Under the pieces are notes generated by a model, which worked only from the letters and a program-made list of their open reading frames with translations, was not told where the DNA came from and ran no database searches. 64,000 nucleotides of DNA from JANOSH01 sp031415695 (GTDB lineage: Bacteria > Actinomycetota > Acidimicrobiia > Acidimicrobiales > Ilumatobacteraceae): positions 1 through 64,000 of the forward strand of contig JANOSH010000022.1 of assembly GCA_031415695.1 (NCBI GenBank), written 5' to 3'. Below, one piece after another: positions 1 to 7,984 of the stretch (the first letter of the stretch is position 1; the number at the start of each line of letters is the position of its first letter). A program made the translations under genes and the position numbers.

Positions 1-154
1 CGCACATCTAGAAGCAGCCATCGAGTCGCTCAACGTACGGATAGACGAAGTGATGATCCCTTTTGCTGAAGCTCGTGACCACCTCGACACGATCACCGGG
101 GTAGGTAAACGAGCAGCCGAATGCATCATTGCGGAAATCGGACTGACCCGTTGA
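1..154 (+). pseudogene. IS110-family transposase fragment
   Basis: The open frame enters from outside the window and ends at TGA 152-154. The translation matches the middle of IS110/IS116/IS902 transposases: a helical stretch (HLEAAIESLNVRIDEV) followed by the helix-hairpin-helix motif TITGVGKRAAECIIAEIG. Family members continue after this point into the conserved C-terminal transposase domain (WAGLCPG and SAGK motifs). Here the frame stops three codons after AEIG, directly beside the broken 3' end of an oppositely oriented ATPase gene. I read it as a remnant whose 3' part has been lost; the 5' part is not visible. Confidence 0.75.
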
Positions 155-169
155 TTCCGGACGGTGCGG

Positions 170-802
170 TTACGCCGGGGTGCCCCCGACAAATGAGTGA
201 AGGCGAAACGCCGCATCTGGGTTCGCTTCCAGGCCCCAGAACCCGGCGGCCTCGCGGTATCCAAATGGTGAGGTGACGAGTTCTAGTTGGACCCGGCCGC
301 GTAGGGGCGCGGCCCCGTCGATCAGCTTTCGCATCTGGCCGAGCGCGGACCCGCACATCACGATGCGCGCCGAGCCCTGGGCAGACTTGGCTGGGGTTAG
401 CGCAGCCTGGAGGAGCGACGGTAGTTCGGGTACTGCGGCAATGAGGTAGCCGATCTCATCGATCACCGTGACCGTAGGCCCGTCAGCGCGATGTGATGCC
501 AGCGCGTCGACGGCTTCGCGCCATCCGGCAAACTGCATGCCGACGGGAAGCCCCGCATGTGCTGCCCAGGCTTCGGAGAACGAATCCAAGTTCTGGCGAC
601 CGGACTGTTCGACCGCCTGCCAGTAGAAACCGCCGACCACTTCGCGCATTGCCTGCAGCAGGTGCGTCTTGCCTTGCCGTCTGCGCCCGTAGACCAGCCC
701 GAGACGACTTGGCCCAGAGGAAACGACGAACTCGGTGAGTGCTTCCCACTCACGTTCGCGGCCGTAGAGCCAGGTTGGCTTCGCAAGCGATTCGATTACC
801 AC
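170..802 (-). pseudogene. C-terminally truncated archaeal-type AAA+ ATPase
   Basis: 210 codons of a P-loop ATPase of the archaeal ATPase/DUF234 type, which is usually about 450 residues. Walker A is GRRRQGKT near residue 30 and Walker B is TVTVIDEIGYL near residue 110. The frame ends in VGGTPA, where relatives continue with tyrosine and a further winged-helix region, so the 3' half is missing. The break lies within about 20 bases of the end of the IS110 remnant. The GTG at 802 is chosen because a perfect TATAAT lies 7 bases upstream and the protein alignment begins there. Such ATPases often belong to mobile or toxin-like loci. Probably non-functional. Confidence 0.65.
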
Positions 803-809
803 TCGGCCT

Positions 810-815
810 ATTATA
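810..815 (-). promoter_or_regulatory. Consensus -10 box for a leaderless transcript
   Basis: TATAAT on the minus strand, with 7 bases between it and the GTG start of the ATPase remnant. That geometry places the transcription start at the start codon. No convincing -35 hexamer is visible. Confidence 0.55.
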
Positions 816-923
816 GCTGGAGTAGTAATTGAATGGGCGCGGCCCCAGACCAAGCAGACCAGCGTTGACTGGTTGCTCACAGCTGCCGATCGCCTCAACG
901 CTTCGCCGCTACCATCGTCCCTT

Positions 924-3356
924 GTGACACGAGCACGCATTGTTGTTATCGGCGGGGGCATCTTGGGATGCTCGATTGCCTACCACCTCACGCTGATGGG
1001 CGAGACCGATGTGATGCTCATCGAGCAGCACAAACTGACCGATGGGGCCACCTGGCATGCCGCCGGCTTGGTGGGTCAACTTCGGTCGAAACGAAACACC
1101 ACTCGAATGCTCGAACACTCCGTCGAGCTGTATCGCCGGCTCGAATCCGAAACTGGCCAAGCGGTCGACTGGCACGAAGTTGGCAGCCTGCGCCTGGCGT
1201 GCTCGCCCGAACGGGTGCTTGAACTCAAGCGGCTAACCACCATGGCCAAAAGCTTCGGCCTGCCAATGGAGATCATCTCGCCGGCCAAGGCCCAAGCCAT
1301 GTTCCCGCTCATGTCGACCACCGACGTGTTGGCCGCAGCATTTCTACCAACAGATGGCTACATCGACCCTGCCAGCGTCACCATGGCCATCGCCAAGGGT
1401 GCACGCAACCGCGGTACCCGTATCGTCGAAGACACCAAGGTCACCTCAATCACGGTCGACGGGCGTCGCATCACCAACGTGATCACACACAACGCCGAGC
1501 GGGGCGACGAAACAATCGAGTGCGACATTGTAGTCAACGCGGCAGGCATGTGGGGCTTGGAGATCGGTCGCATTGCCGGTGCCCGTGTGCCAGCGTTCGC
1601 GGTTGAACATCAGTACCTGCTGACCGGACCCATCACCGAATTCACGCCGATGGAGTTGGGCCAGATGCCCACAATGCGAGACCCTGATCACCTCGTGTAT
1701 TACAAGCCCGACGGCCCCGGGTTGCTGGTCGGCGGGTACGAGCCCGACACACTGGCCTTCGCCGAGGACGGCATACCCCAGCCATTCCAACGCAAGCTGC
1801 TCGACCCCAACTTCGATCGCTTCGAACAGCTTGCAGCCTTGGCAGTGAAGCGTACGCCGGTGATCGAACACGCCGGCATCCGCAGCCTTATCAACGGCCC
1901 CATCCCGTATTCGGCCGACGCCGATTTCGTGATGGGTCGCACCCCGGAGATCGACAACTTCTTTGTTGCCACCGGATTTCTCTACGGCATCGCAGCAGGC
2001 GGTGGTGCGGGAAAGATGATGGCGGAATGGATCGTCGAGGGTCGCCCGTCGCTCGATCTGTGGTCGCTCGATGTGAGGCGGTTTGCGTTTCATCACACCA
2101 CGAAACACTTCATGTATCCGCGAGCTGTCGAGTTGTACGGGCACCACTACAAGCTGGCAGCACCGGGCGCCGAACACAAGACGGGGCGCGGCATTCGTCG
2201 CAGCCCGCTACATGACGCACTCGCCGGTCGAAACGCTGTGTTCGGTTCACGAGGTGGTTGGGAACGCCCGAACTGGTTCGCTCCGACCGGTACTCCTGCG
2301 GTCGATGCACCGTCATTTGGCGAGCCGAACTGGTTCCATCAGGTCGGCCAGGAAGCTCACGCCATTCGTAACGGCGTGGCGTTGATCGATCAGACCTCGT
2401 TTGCGAAGTTCGAGATCTCTGGCCCCGGTGCACTCGCCGCAGTGCAGTGGCTGTCGGTTGCCGATATGGACAAGTCAGTGGGCACGGTCACCTACACACA
2501 ATTGTGCAACGATCGCGGGGGAATCGAGTGCGACCTCACTATGACTCGCACCGCAGTCGACGCTTGGTATGTCGTCACCGGCGCCGCGTTCGGCGCCCAC
2601 GACATGGGCTGGATCCGCTCGAACTCCCCCACCGACGGGGCGGTGGTCATTCGCGATCTCACCTCGGCACGAGCCGTCATCAACCTGTGCGGGCCGCGGT
2701 CGCGCCAAGTGCTGCAACGCGCCGCCGAGGACGACGTGTCGGCCGAAGCGTTCAAGTATGGCCGAGCGCGGGAACTCACCATTGGTGCGGCGCCGGTGCT
2801 GGCATTGCGTGTCGGTTACACCGGCGAAATGGGGTGGGAGCTACACATTCCAACCGAGTACGCCGCTCACGTGTACGCGGTGTTACGAGTCGCCGGTGAG
2901 CCGTTCGGCATTGTCGATGCCGGGTATCGGGCCGTCGATACGTTGCGGATGGAGAAGGGCTACCTGTACTGGTCCACCGACATCACACCCGACACCACAC
3001 CGTGGGAAGCAGGGTTGACGTGGCGCGTGAATCTTGAAGCTGGCGACTTTTGCGGACGCTCTGCACTGGTTCAACAACAGGCCCGAGGGATCGAACGCCG
3101 GTTGGCAACCTTTACGCTCGAGTCGATGGCATACCCAGTCGGCGGCGAGGCAATCTTGCACGACGGCCACGTGGTGGGCTTTACCACCAGCGCAAACTTT
3201 GGCCATACGGTCGGCAAACCAATTGCGTATGGCTACATCCCTGCGGCGCTCGCCGACCAGCAGGGTTTCAGCATCGAGGTATATGGCGACGCACACACAG
3301 CAATTCGTCACGATGGAGCCCTATTCGATCGCTCCAACGAACGGCTGCGGTCATGA
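924..3356 (+). CDS. FAD-dependent sarcosine/dimethylglycine dehydrogenase-like protein with GcvT domain
   Basis: 810 residues. The N-terminal DAO-type FAD domain starts at once with VVIGGGILGCSIAYHL. GATWHAAGL follows near residue 45; this is the segment whose histidine carries covalent FAD in mammalian dimethylglycine dehydrogenase. A central FAO_M-like linker and a C-terminal aminomethyltransferase (GcvT) region follow, including GYTGEMGWELHIP. The family oxidatively demethylates dimethylglycine, sarcosine or similar N-methyl amines and passes the one-carbon unit to tetrahydrofolate. I prefer the GTG at 924 to the ATG at 873: the FAD motif begins five residues later and a TACCAT -10-like box lies 8 bases upstream. 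The stop overlaps the next gene (ATGA), so the two are translationally coupled. The exact substrate is not decidable. Confidence 0.85.
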   Translation: MTRARIVVIGGGILGCSIAYHLTLMGETDVMLIEQHKLTDGATWHAAGLVGQLRSKRNTTRMLEHSVELYRRLESETGQAVDWHEVGSLRLACSPERVLELKRLTTMAKSFGLPMEIISPAKAQAMFPLMSTTDVLAAAFLPTDGYIDPASVTMAIAKGARNRGTRIVEDTKVTSITVDGRRITNVITHNAERGDETIECDIVVNAAGMWGLEIGRIAGARVPAFAVEHQYLLTGPITEFTPMELGQMPTMRDPDHLVYYKPDGPGLLVGGYEPDTLAFAEDGIPQPFQRKLLDPNFDRFEQLAALAVKRTPVIEHAGIRSLINGPIPYSADADFVMGRTPEIDNFFVATGFLYGIAAGGGAGKMMAEWIVEGRPSLDLWSLDVRRFAFHHTTKHFMYPRAVELYGHHYKLAAPGAEHKTGRGIRRSPLHDALAGRNAVFGSRGGWERPNWFAPTGTPAVDAPSFGEPNWFHQVGQEAHAIRNGVALIDQTSFAKFEISGPGALAAVQWLSVADMDKSVGTVTYTQLCNDRGGIECDLTMTRTAVDAWYVVTGAAFGAHDMGWIRSNSPTDGAVVIRDLTSARAVINLCGPRSRQVLQRAAEDDVSAEAFKYGRARELTIGAAPVLALRVGYTGEMGWELHIPTEYAAHVYAVLRVAGEPFGIVDAGYRAVDTLRMEKGYLYWSTDITPDTTPWEAGLTWRVNLEAGDFCGRSALVQQQARGIERRLATFTLESMAYPVGGEAILHDGHVVGFTTSANFGHTVGKPIAYGYIPAALADQQGFSIEVYGDAHTAIRHDGALFDRSNERLRS

Positions 3357-4204
3357 GCCACGAACCACGGATTTCCCGACTAAGTGGCCTCACTAACCTG
3401 AACTATCTCGTCGATGGCCGCTTCGTGTTACGGCTGCCGGGCGAGGGCACGAGCGAGTACATCGACCGCAAAGCCGAAGCCGTCGCCGCTCGAGTCGCTT
3501 CCGACGTCGGCGTCAACGCCGAGCTATGTTTCTTCGATGACGACACCGGCGTGATGCTCACCCGATTTGTCGAGGGCGGAGTCACCATGAACGCCGAGCG
3601 ATTCGCCGACCTTGGCGCCGTAGCTCGAGCGGCTCTCGTTTTTCGACGTCTCCACACCAGCGGGCGGCTATTCGCAACTGACTTCACATTGTTCCCCCTG
3701 ATCGATGAGTACAAGGCGCTACTGGCATCGAAGGGCGCCACGCTTCCCCCCGGATACAACGAGGTACAGGCTCAGGCCGAAGTTGCGCGCTCCGCTCTGG
3801 AGGCGCGGCCGGTTCCCCTGGTTGCGTGCCACTGTGATCCGTTGTGCGAGAACTTCCTCGACACCGGCGAGCGCATGTATCTCATCGACTACGAATACGC
3901 TGGCAACAACGACCCCATGTGGGACCTCGGCGATCTGTCGGTTGAAGGCGGCTTCAACAGCGATCAGGACACTGCCTTACTACGTGCCTATTTCGATGGC
4001 GACCCGCCCACCGACCAGGTGGGCCGCATGGTGGCCTACAAGGCACTGTGTGATCTGTTGTGGACCCTGTGGGGTGTGATTCAGCACGTCAACAACAACC
4101 CGGCAGACGACTTCTGGGCGTATGCCGTCGGCAGGTTCGAACGGTGCCGCAGCCTGATGGCCTCGCCCGAATTCGCTCGGCAGGTCTCGGCAATCGGCAT
4201 GTGA
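3353..4204 (+). CDS. Choline/ethanolamine kinase-like phosphotransferase
   Basis: 283 residues of the APH/choline kinase fold. The N-terminal RLSGLTNLNYLVD matches the nucleotide-loop motif of choline kinases. The catalytic loop is HCDPLCENF (HxDxxxxN) and the metal-binding segment is IDYEYAGNNDPMWDLGDLS, the choline-kinase version of the DFG-like motif. Start and preceding stop overlap as ATGA, so it is co-translated with the N-methyl-amine dehydrogenase. It may phosphorylate choline, ethanolamine or another amino alcohol from the same pathway. Family is clear; substrate is inferred from the neighbour. Confidence 0.8.
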   Translation: MSHEPRISRLSGLTNLNYLVDGRFVLRLPGEGTSEYIDRKAEAVAARVASDVGVNAELCFFDDDTGVMLTRFVEGGVTMNAERFADLGAVARAALVFRRLHTSGRLFATDFTLFPLIDEYKALLASKGATLPPGYNEVQAQAEVARSALEARPVPLVACHCDPLCENFLDTGERMYLIDYEYAGNNDPMWDLGDLSVEGGFNSDQDTALLRAYFDGDPPTDQVGRMVAYKALCDLLWTLWGVIQHVNNNPADDFWAYAVGRFERCRSLMASPEFARQVSAIGM

Positions 4205-4269
4205 CGAACGACCCCGACGAGTTTGCCCACTGTTCACATGGACGCCCGCTGTGCGTCGTTCTCAGTCCG

Positions 4270-4275
4270 TACCCT
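4270..4275 (+). promoter_or_regulatory. -10 box (TACCCT), leaderless promoter
   Basis: TACCCT followed by 6 bases and the ATG at 4282. It supports that ATG as the start and a leaderless mRNA. Confidence 0.45.
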
Positions 4276-4281
4276 TGAGTC

Positions 4282-5046
4282 ATGCTCACTGCACTACATC
4301 ACCGGCTTGTCGTTCTCGAAGGAGCATCAAACTTCCGCGATCTCGGTGGTTACCGCACCGACGACGGACGCATCGTTCGATCGGGCCACTTGTATCGCGC
4401 CGATGGTCTCGACACATTGACGTCAGAGGACCTCGCCGTCCTACGAACGAAGGGCTTGCGAACAGTCATCGATCTGCGATCCAGTCATGAAATCGATGAA
4501 CGCGGGCGCTTCCCGCACGAACGACACCCGGTGGCATGGCATCACCTCTCGGTCCTCGATAAGACCTGGGACCGCAATGGTGCCTTGAAACGCAAGCAAC
4601 CCGCTTCGGAGTTTCTCGTCGAGGCATACAGCGACATGCTGGTGGAAGGTGCACCCCGTTTCGCCGCGGCATTCGGCCTGCTTGCTCGAGACCAGGCTCT
4701 GCCGGCAGTTTTCCACTGCGCTGCAGGCAAGGACCGAACCGGCCTCCTCGCTGCCCTTCTGCTCGGTGCTCTCGGCGTCCCGAACGAAGCAATCGTGCAC
4801 GACTACGCGCTCACAGAATTGGCCATGCCCGCATTCCTCGAAAGGATGGCCAATCGCTACCCCGATCGTCAGGAAGAAATGGCCGCTATTCCGCCCGGCT
4901 TCTTCTCGGCCACGCCTCAAGCCATGGCTGATACTCTCACTCACCTTGAAGCGGACTACGGCAGCATCGAGGCCTACCTACTCAACGCCGGTGTCTCGCC
5001 AGGAACGTTGAAAACGTTGAACAATCGGCTTACCGAACCGTCGTAG
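4282..5046 (+). CDS. Tyrosine-protein phosphatase (Y_phosphatase3 type)
   Basis: 254 residues. The N-terminal GASNFRDLGGYRTDDGR and the P-loop HCAAGKDRTG (CX5R) identify the DSP-like tyrosine phosphatase family, which includes mycobacterial PtpB. Cys and Arg of the signature are both present. No signal peptide or membrane segment is visible, so it is cytoplasmic or exported without a classical signal. It sits 77 bp after the kinase-like gene but has its own leaderless promoter. Substrate unknown; relatives act on phosphotyrosine or phosphoinositides. Confidence 0.88.
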   Translation: MLTALHHRLVVLEGASNFRDLGGYRTDDGRIVRSGHLYRADGLDTLTSEDLAVLRTKGLRTVIDLRSSHEIDERGRFPHERHPVAWHHLSVLDKTWDRNGALKRKQPASEFLVEAYSDMLVEGAPRFAAAFGLLARDQALPAVFHCAAGKDRTGLLAALLLGALGVPNEAIVHDYALTELAMPAFLERMANRYPDRQEEMAAIPPGFFSATPQAMADTLTHLEADYGSIEAYLLNAGVSPGTLKTLNNRLTEPS

Positions 5047-5049
5047 TGT
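5044..5049 (+). promoter_or_regulatory. -10 box (TAGTGT) overlapping the upstream stop codon
   Basis: TAGTGT is followed by 6 bases and the GTG at 5056. Its first three bases are also the TAG stop of the phosphatase gene, so terminator codon and promoter share sequence. Confidence 0.4.
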
Positions 5050-5055
5050 TCCCCT

Positions 5056-5916
5056 GTGAACTCATCACGAAGGTACGTTGCCGCTGTCTGTACTGGGCTG
5101 CTTCTGGCCGCTGCTTGTGGAGGCGGGGGGTCAAGCTCTTCGAAGCCCAGCGGATCAGATGACGCATACGGCGCCGACGACAAGACCATCTCGACACTGA
5201 TAGAAGCTGCCAGCGGAGCGCGGGGCAAGAAGGAAGACGCGCCTGGGAAAGTGCGGTTCGGAAACTTCCTAACGCCCGGTCGCGCCGCTATCAGTGTCGA
5301 TGTCTGGTGGGGCCAGCCCGACGAAGGCGACAAGGTCACTACCCTGAAGCCTGGCGAGGTGTCGGCCTACGTCACGCCAAGGCGACCCAAGGGTTTCGAC
5401 AGCGCGGTCTACTCCGTGACACCAGCTGGATCGAAGGAGGTGCTGTGGACGTGGGATCGTTTCTCGCCCGAGAAAGGATCGCAGCGAACTGTGCTGTGGT
5501 ACACCGACGAGGAGAAGTTTTTCGAGACCGATCACGATGAGTCACTGACGAAACTCGACTCGCTCACCAACAAGCCGCAATTCCCCGAGCCCGACGCCGG
5601 CAAGGTCCGTTTGCGCTGGTTCGTCCTCAACTCTGCGGCTATCGAAAACGGTGATGGGCTGCTCGTGGTCGCCTCGGCCGGAAAGTGCCTCACCAACGGC
5701 TCGGGCATCGCCGACGACACCGGCGCCCAGGTTTTCGATGAATCGACGCTACAGGTGGCGCCTGGCAGCTCGCTTTCCCTTGCTACGGCCTGCAGCGGCG
5801 CGCCGGTTGGCGACGCTGTGATCGCTCCGGCAGGTGGTCGCGGCCTGCTTTTCGCGTTCATCGACGGGGCAGGTAAGCCCAACCTACGGCTAGTTCCGGT
5901 CGCCGCCACGCCGTAA
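5056..5916 (+). CDS. Hypothetical lipoprotein
   Basis: 286 residues. An N-terminal basic and hydrophobic segment ends in the lipobox LLAAACGG, followed by a Gly/Ser linker, so it should be lipid-anchored on the outer face of the membrane. The remaining roughly 250 residues look globular and beta-rich, with two cysteines near the C-terminal third (KCLT, TACSG) that could form a disulfide. I do not recognise the family. The GTG start is supported by the -10 box 6 bases upstream and by the signal peptide beginning immediately. Confidence 0.7.
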   Translation: MNSSRRYVAAVCTGLLLAAACGGGGSSSSKPSGSDDAYGADDKTISTLIEAASGARGKKEDAPGKVRFGNFLTPGRAAISVDVWWGQPDEGDKVTTLKPGEVSAYVTPRRPKGFDSAVYSVTPAGSKEVLWTWDRFSPEKGSQRTVLWYTDEEKFFETDHDESLTKLDSLTNKPQFPEPDAGKVRLRWFVLNSAAIENGDGLLVVASAGKCLTNGSGIADDTGAQVFDESTLQVAPGSSLSLATACSGAPVGDAVIAPAGGRGLLFAFIDGAGKPNLRLVPVAATP

Positions 5917-5931
5917 GGCGGCCACTCGTGG

Positions 5932-5950
5932 CGTTCCGCAACGCGGAACG
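5932..5950. promoter_or_regulatory. 19-bp palindromic operator, copy 1
   Basis: CGTTCCGCAACGCGGAACG is an inverted repeat with 8-bp arms. A second copy, sharing CGTTCCGCA and GGAACG, lies at 7924-7942. The centre, 5941, is 52 bp before the dioxygenase start, the same distance as for copy 2. The position is typical of activator binding; the IclR regulator encoded at 10935 is the obvious candidate, by inference. A simple hairpin terminator is less likely because no T-run follows. Confidence 0.65.
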
Positions 5951-5992
5951 TCGGTCTGTACGCCGACGCTCGGAACACGACAAGATGTTGGT

Positions 5993-6901
5993 ATGGCTAT
6001 CTTCCGTCTGGGGCATGTCGAGATACGCACGCCCGATCTAGAACTGTGTGCCGCCTACTACACCGAGGTGCTCGGCCTGCGGGAAGTGGCACGCGAGGAC
6101 AACAGGGTCTACCTGAAGGCTTGGGATGAGCAGGATCATCACTCGGTGATCCTGACCGAGTCCAACCGCTATGGCATCGAACACCTGGCCTTCAAGACCG
6201 AGGACCTTAACGACCTTGAAGAGTACGAGACTCGCCTGGAGCGATATGGCTGTACGGTCGAGCGCATTCCGGCGGGCACCCGCTTGGCGATGGGTGACGC
6301 CATACGATTCGACAGCCCCACAGGCCACATCATCGAGATCTATGCCAAGAAAGAAAAAGTTGGCAACGGTCTTCCGTTCCTCAACCCCGGCATGATGCCG
6401 ATGGACCTCGTCGGGATTGCGCCCCCTCGGCTCGACCATTGTCTGCTCACCACCGAGAACGTGCCCGACGCGTCACATTTCATGAGCGAGGCGCTCGGGT
6501 TCCGCCTCACGGAGCAACTAGTCAACAACGAGGGCCATCAACTCGTCGTCTTCTTCGAACGGTCACGTCAGCCCCACGACATCGCTTTCACACGGGGTGC
6601 TAACGGTGGCCTGCACCACTTTGCGTTCTGGCTCGACAGCTGGAGCGATGTTGGCCGCGCCGCCGACACCTTGCGGATGAACGGCGTCGACATCGACATC
6701 GGCCCAACGCGTCACGGCATCACCCGCGGCCACACCATCTACTTCTTCGACCCTGCAGGCAACCGCAACGAAGTGTTCACGGGCGGCTACAAAACCGACA
6801 CCGACTGGACACCCATCACCTGGACCGAAGATCAGTTCGGCAAGGCCCTGTTCTACTACGAAAATCGGGTCATCGACTCGTTCGTTTCCATCTACACATG
6901 A
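5993..6901 (+). CDS. Extradiol ring-cleavage dioxygenase (catechol 2,3-dioxygenase type)
   Basis: 302 residues, the normal length of two-domain type I extradiol dioxygenases. Candidate iron ligands of the 2-His-1-carboxylate site are the histidine in RLDHCLL (domain 2), the GLHHFAF histidine, and the glutamate of NRNEVF. The extradiol signature GHTIYFFDPAGNRNE is intact. The reaction would be meta-cleavage of a catechol to a semialdehyde, in the cytoplasm. The stop overlaps the phosphatase start (ATGA). A weak CAAGAT -10 lies 6 bases before the ATG, downstream of operator copy 1, as expected for an activator-dependent promoter. The ring substituents of the substrate are unknown. Confidence 0.85.
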   Translation: MAIFRLGHVEIRTPDLELCAAYYTEVLGLREVAREDNRVYLKAWDEQDHHSVILTESNRYGIEHLAFKTEDLNDLEEYETRLERYGCTVERIPAGTRLAMGDAIRFDSPTGHIIEIYAKKEKVGNGLPFLNPGMMPMDLVGIAPPRLDHCLLTTENVPDASHFMSEALGFRLTEQLVNNEGHQLVVFFERSRQPHDIAFTRGANGGLHHFAFWLDSWSDVGRAADTLRMNGVDIDIGPTRHGITRGHTIYFFDPAGNRNEVFTGGYKTDTDWTPITWTEDQFGKALFYYENRVIDSFVSIYT

Positions 6902-7920
6902 GCACCGGCACAACCCGCGACAACGCGCCTGCCTACCTTGCGAAATACGAGCAGCGACGCGCAGAAACGGCCGTCAGCAAAGCCGCGCCAGATGTCGCGT
7001 CCAGCGAGCCGCCGTTCATGGAGCGAGCCCGTCAACGAGCTACGCGACGTGCGTTGGCCGAGATGCACACCGACGCCGGGCCGCCGGGGCGAACGATCGC
7101 GTTCGCTAACGAAACCGTTGCGCCGCGTGAACTGCAGATGCCCGATTCGCTAAGACAGCGAACGCTCACGTCGGTCGACATTCGCCTCATTCGCCATGGC
7201 CAAACCCAGGGCTACATCTCCGATGGTGCGCTGACTCCGCTCGGCCGGTGGCAAGCACACCGCAAGGGCGCCGACCTGGCCAAGGGCATCAAGGAAGGCA
7301 TGACCGTAAAGTTCCCCCATGCCCCAACAGCGCGGGCCAAGGAAACGGCCGAGGGTGTACGCGGTGGCGTGCTGTCGTCGCTGAGCCGATACGGCATTGG
7401 CGATGTTGTCGTGGAGGACCCCGAACCGAACAAATCGTTCGACAATTTCCAGGTGTACTGCGACGGCAAGGAAATGGACGTGACCGCTGCGTTCATCGAA
7501 TTCGTCAATATCCGTGAGGGCTATAACCGATTTGGGGCTGGCGATCGTCCCGGCTGGATGGTCGAGATGGATCGGTTCTTCCGCATCCAGCAAGCGGGCG
7601 GCGATCCCATCACTCATTGGCTCAACCTTCCAATGCAGTACTTCGAACCGGCTGCACTCGTGGTGCGCCGTCATTGGAAAGGCATCATCGACATGGTCAA
7701 GTCGAGCAATGCCGACACCAAAGTGTATGTGTGCGGGCACTCGGGTCCTATCCGTGCGGTCGCTACGAGCGCTGTTGGGCACGACCCTGGTGAGCCACAT
7801 AACACCGAAGACGTGCGTATCCGCGTGTTTGACGACCTCGAACATGCGTCGCTTAACTATCGCGGTCGCGGTCTCGAAATAGAGATCCCAACCGTCATCA
7901 CTCCGAGCTGGTACGCCTAG
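6898..7920 (+). CDS. Histidine phosphatase superfamily protein with long N-terminal extension
   Basis: 340 residues. The catalytic LIRHGQTQG lies at residues 97-105 and the second histidine in YVCGHSGPIRA is near residue 281. About 90 charged residues precede the fold, which is unusual for this superfamily. It is co-translated with the extradiol dioxygenase (ATGA overlap). Directly downstream are two PEP-synthase-like genes that should phosphorylate a small molecule, so I infer that this enzyme removes the phosphate from that product or a later intermediate. Phosphoglycerate mutase activity is unlikely in this context. Confidence 0.75.
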   Translation: MSTGTTRDNAPAYLAKYEQRRAETAVSKAAPDVASSEPPFMERARQRATRRALAEMHTDAGPPGRTIAFANETVAPRELQMPDSLRQRTLTSVDIRLIRHGQTQGYISDGALTPLGRWQAHRKGADLAKGIKEGMTVKFPHAPTARAKETAEGVRGGVLSSLSRYGIGDVVVEDPEPNKSFDNFQVYCDGKEMDVTAAFIEFVNIREGYNRFGAGDRPGWMVEMDRFFRIQQAGGDPITHWLNLPMQYFEPAALVVRRHWKGIIDMVKSSNADTKVYVCGHSGPIRAVATSAVGHDPGEPHNTEDVRIRVFDDLEHASLNYRGRGLEIEIPTVITPSWYA

Positions 7921-7923
7921 CAG

Positions 7924-7942
7924 CGTTCCGCATATTGGAACG
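7924..7942. promoter_or_regulatory. 19-bp palindromic operator, copy 2
   Basis: CGTTCCGCATATTGGAACG has half-sites CGTTCC and GGAACG spaced by 7 bases and shares CGTTCCGCA with copy 1. The centre, 7933, is 52 bp before the start at 7985. The matching geometry supports one regulator controlling both transcription units. Confidence 0.65.
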
Positions 7943-7984
7943 AGGACATTGGCCGCCAACGTGCCGCATGGCACAGTTGAGACC

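Noticed and set aside
1446..2177. 243-codon minus-strand frame inside the dehydrogenase gene
   Set aside because: Shadow of a well-supported flavoprotein; no start signal and low-complexity composition.
5932..5950. Rho-independent terminator after the lipoprotein gene
   Set aside because: No T-run follows, and a close copy stands at the same distance before another start codon, which fits an operator better.
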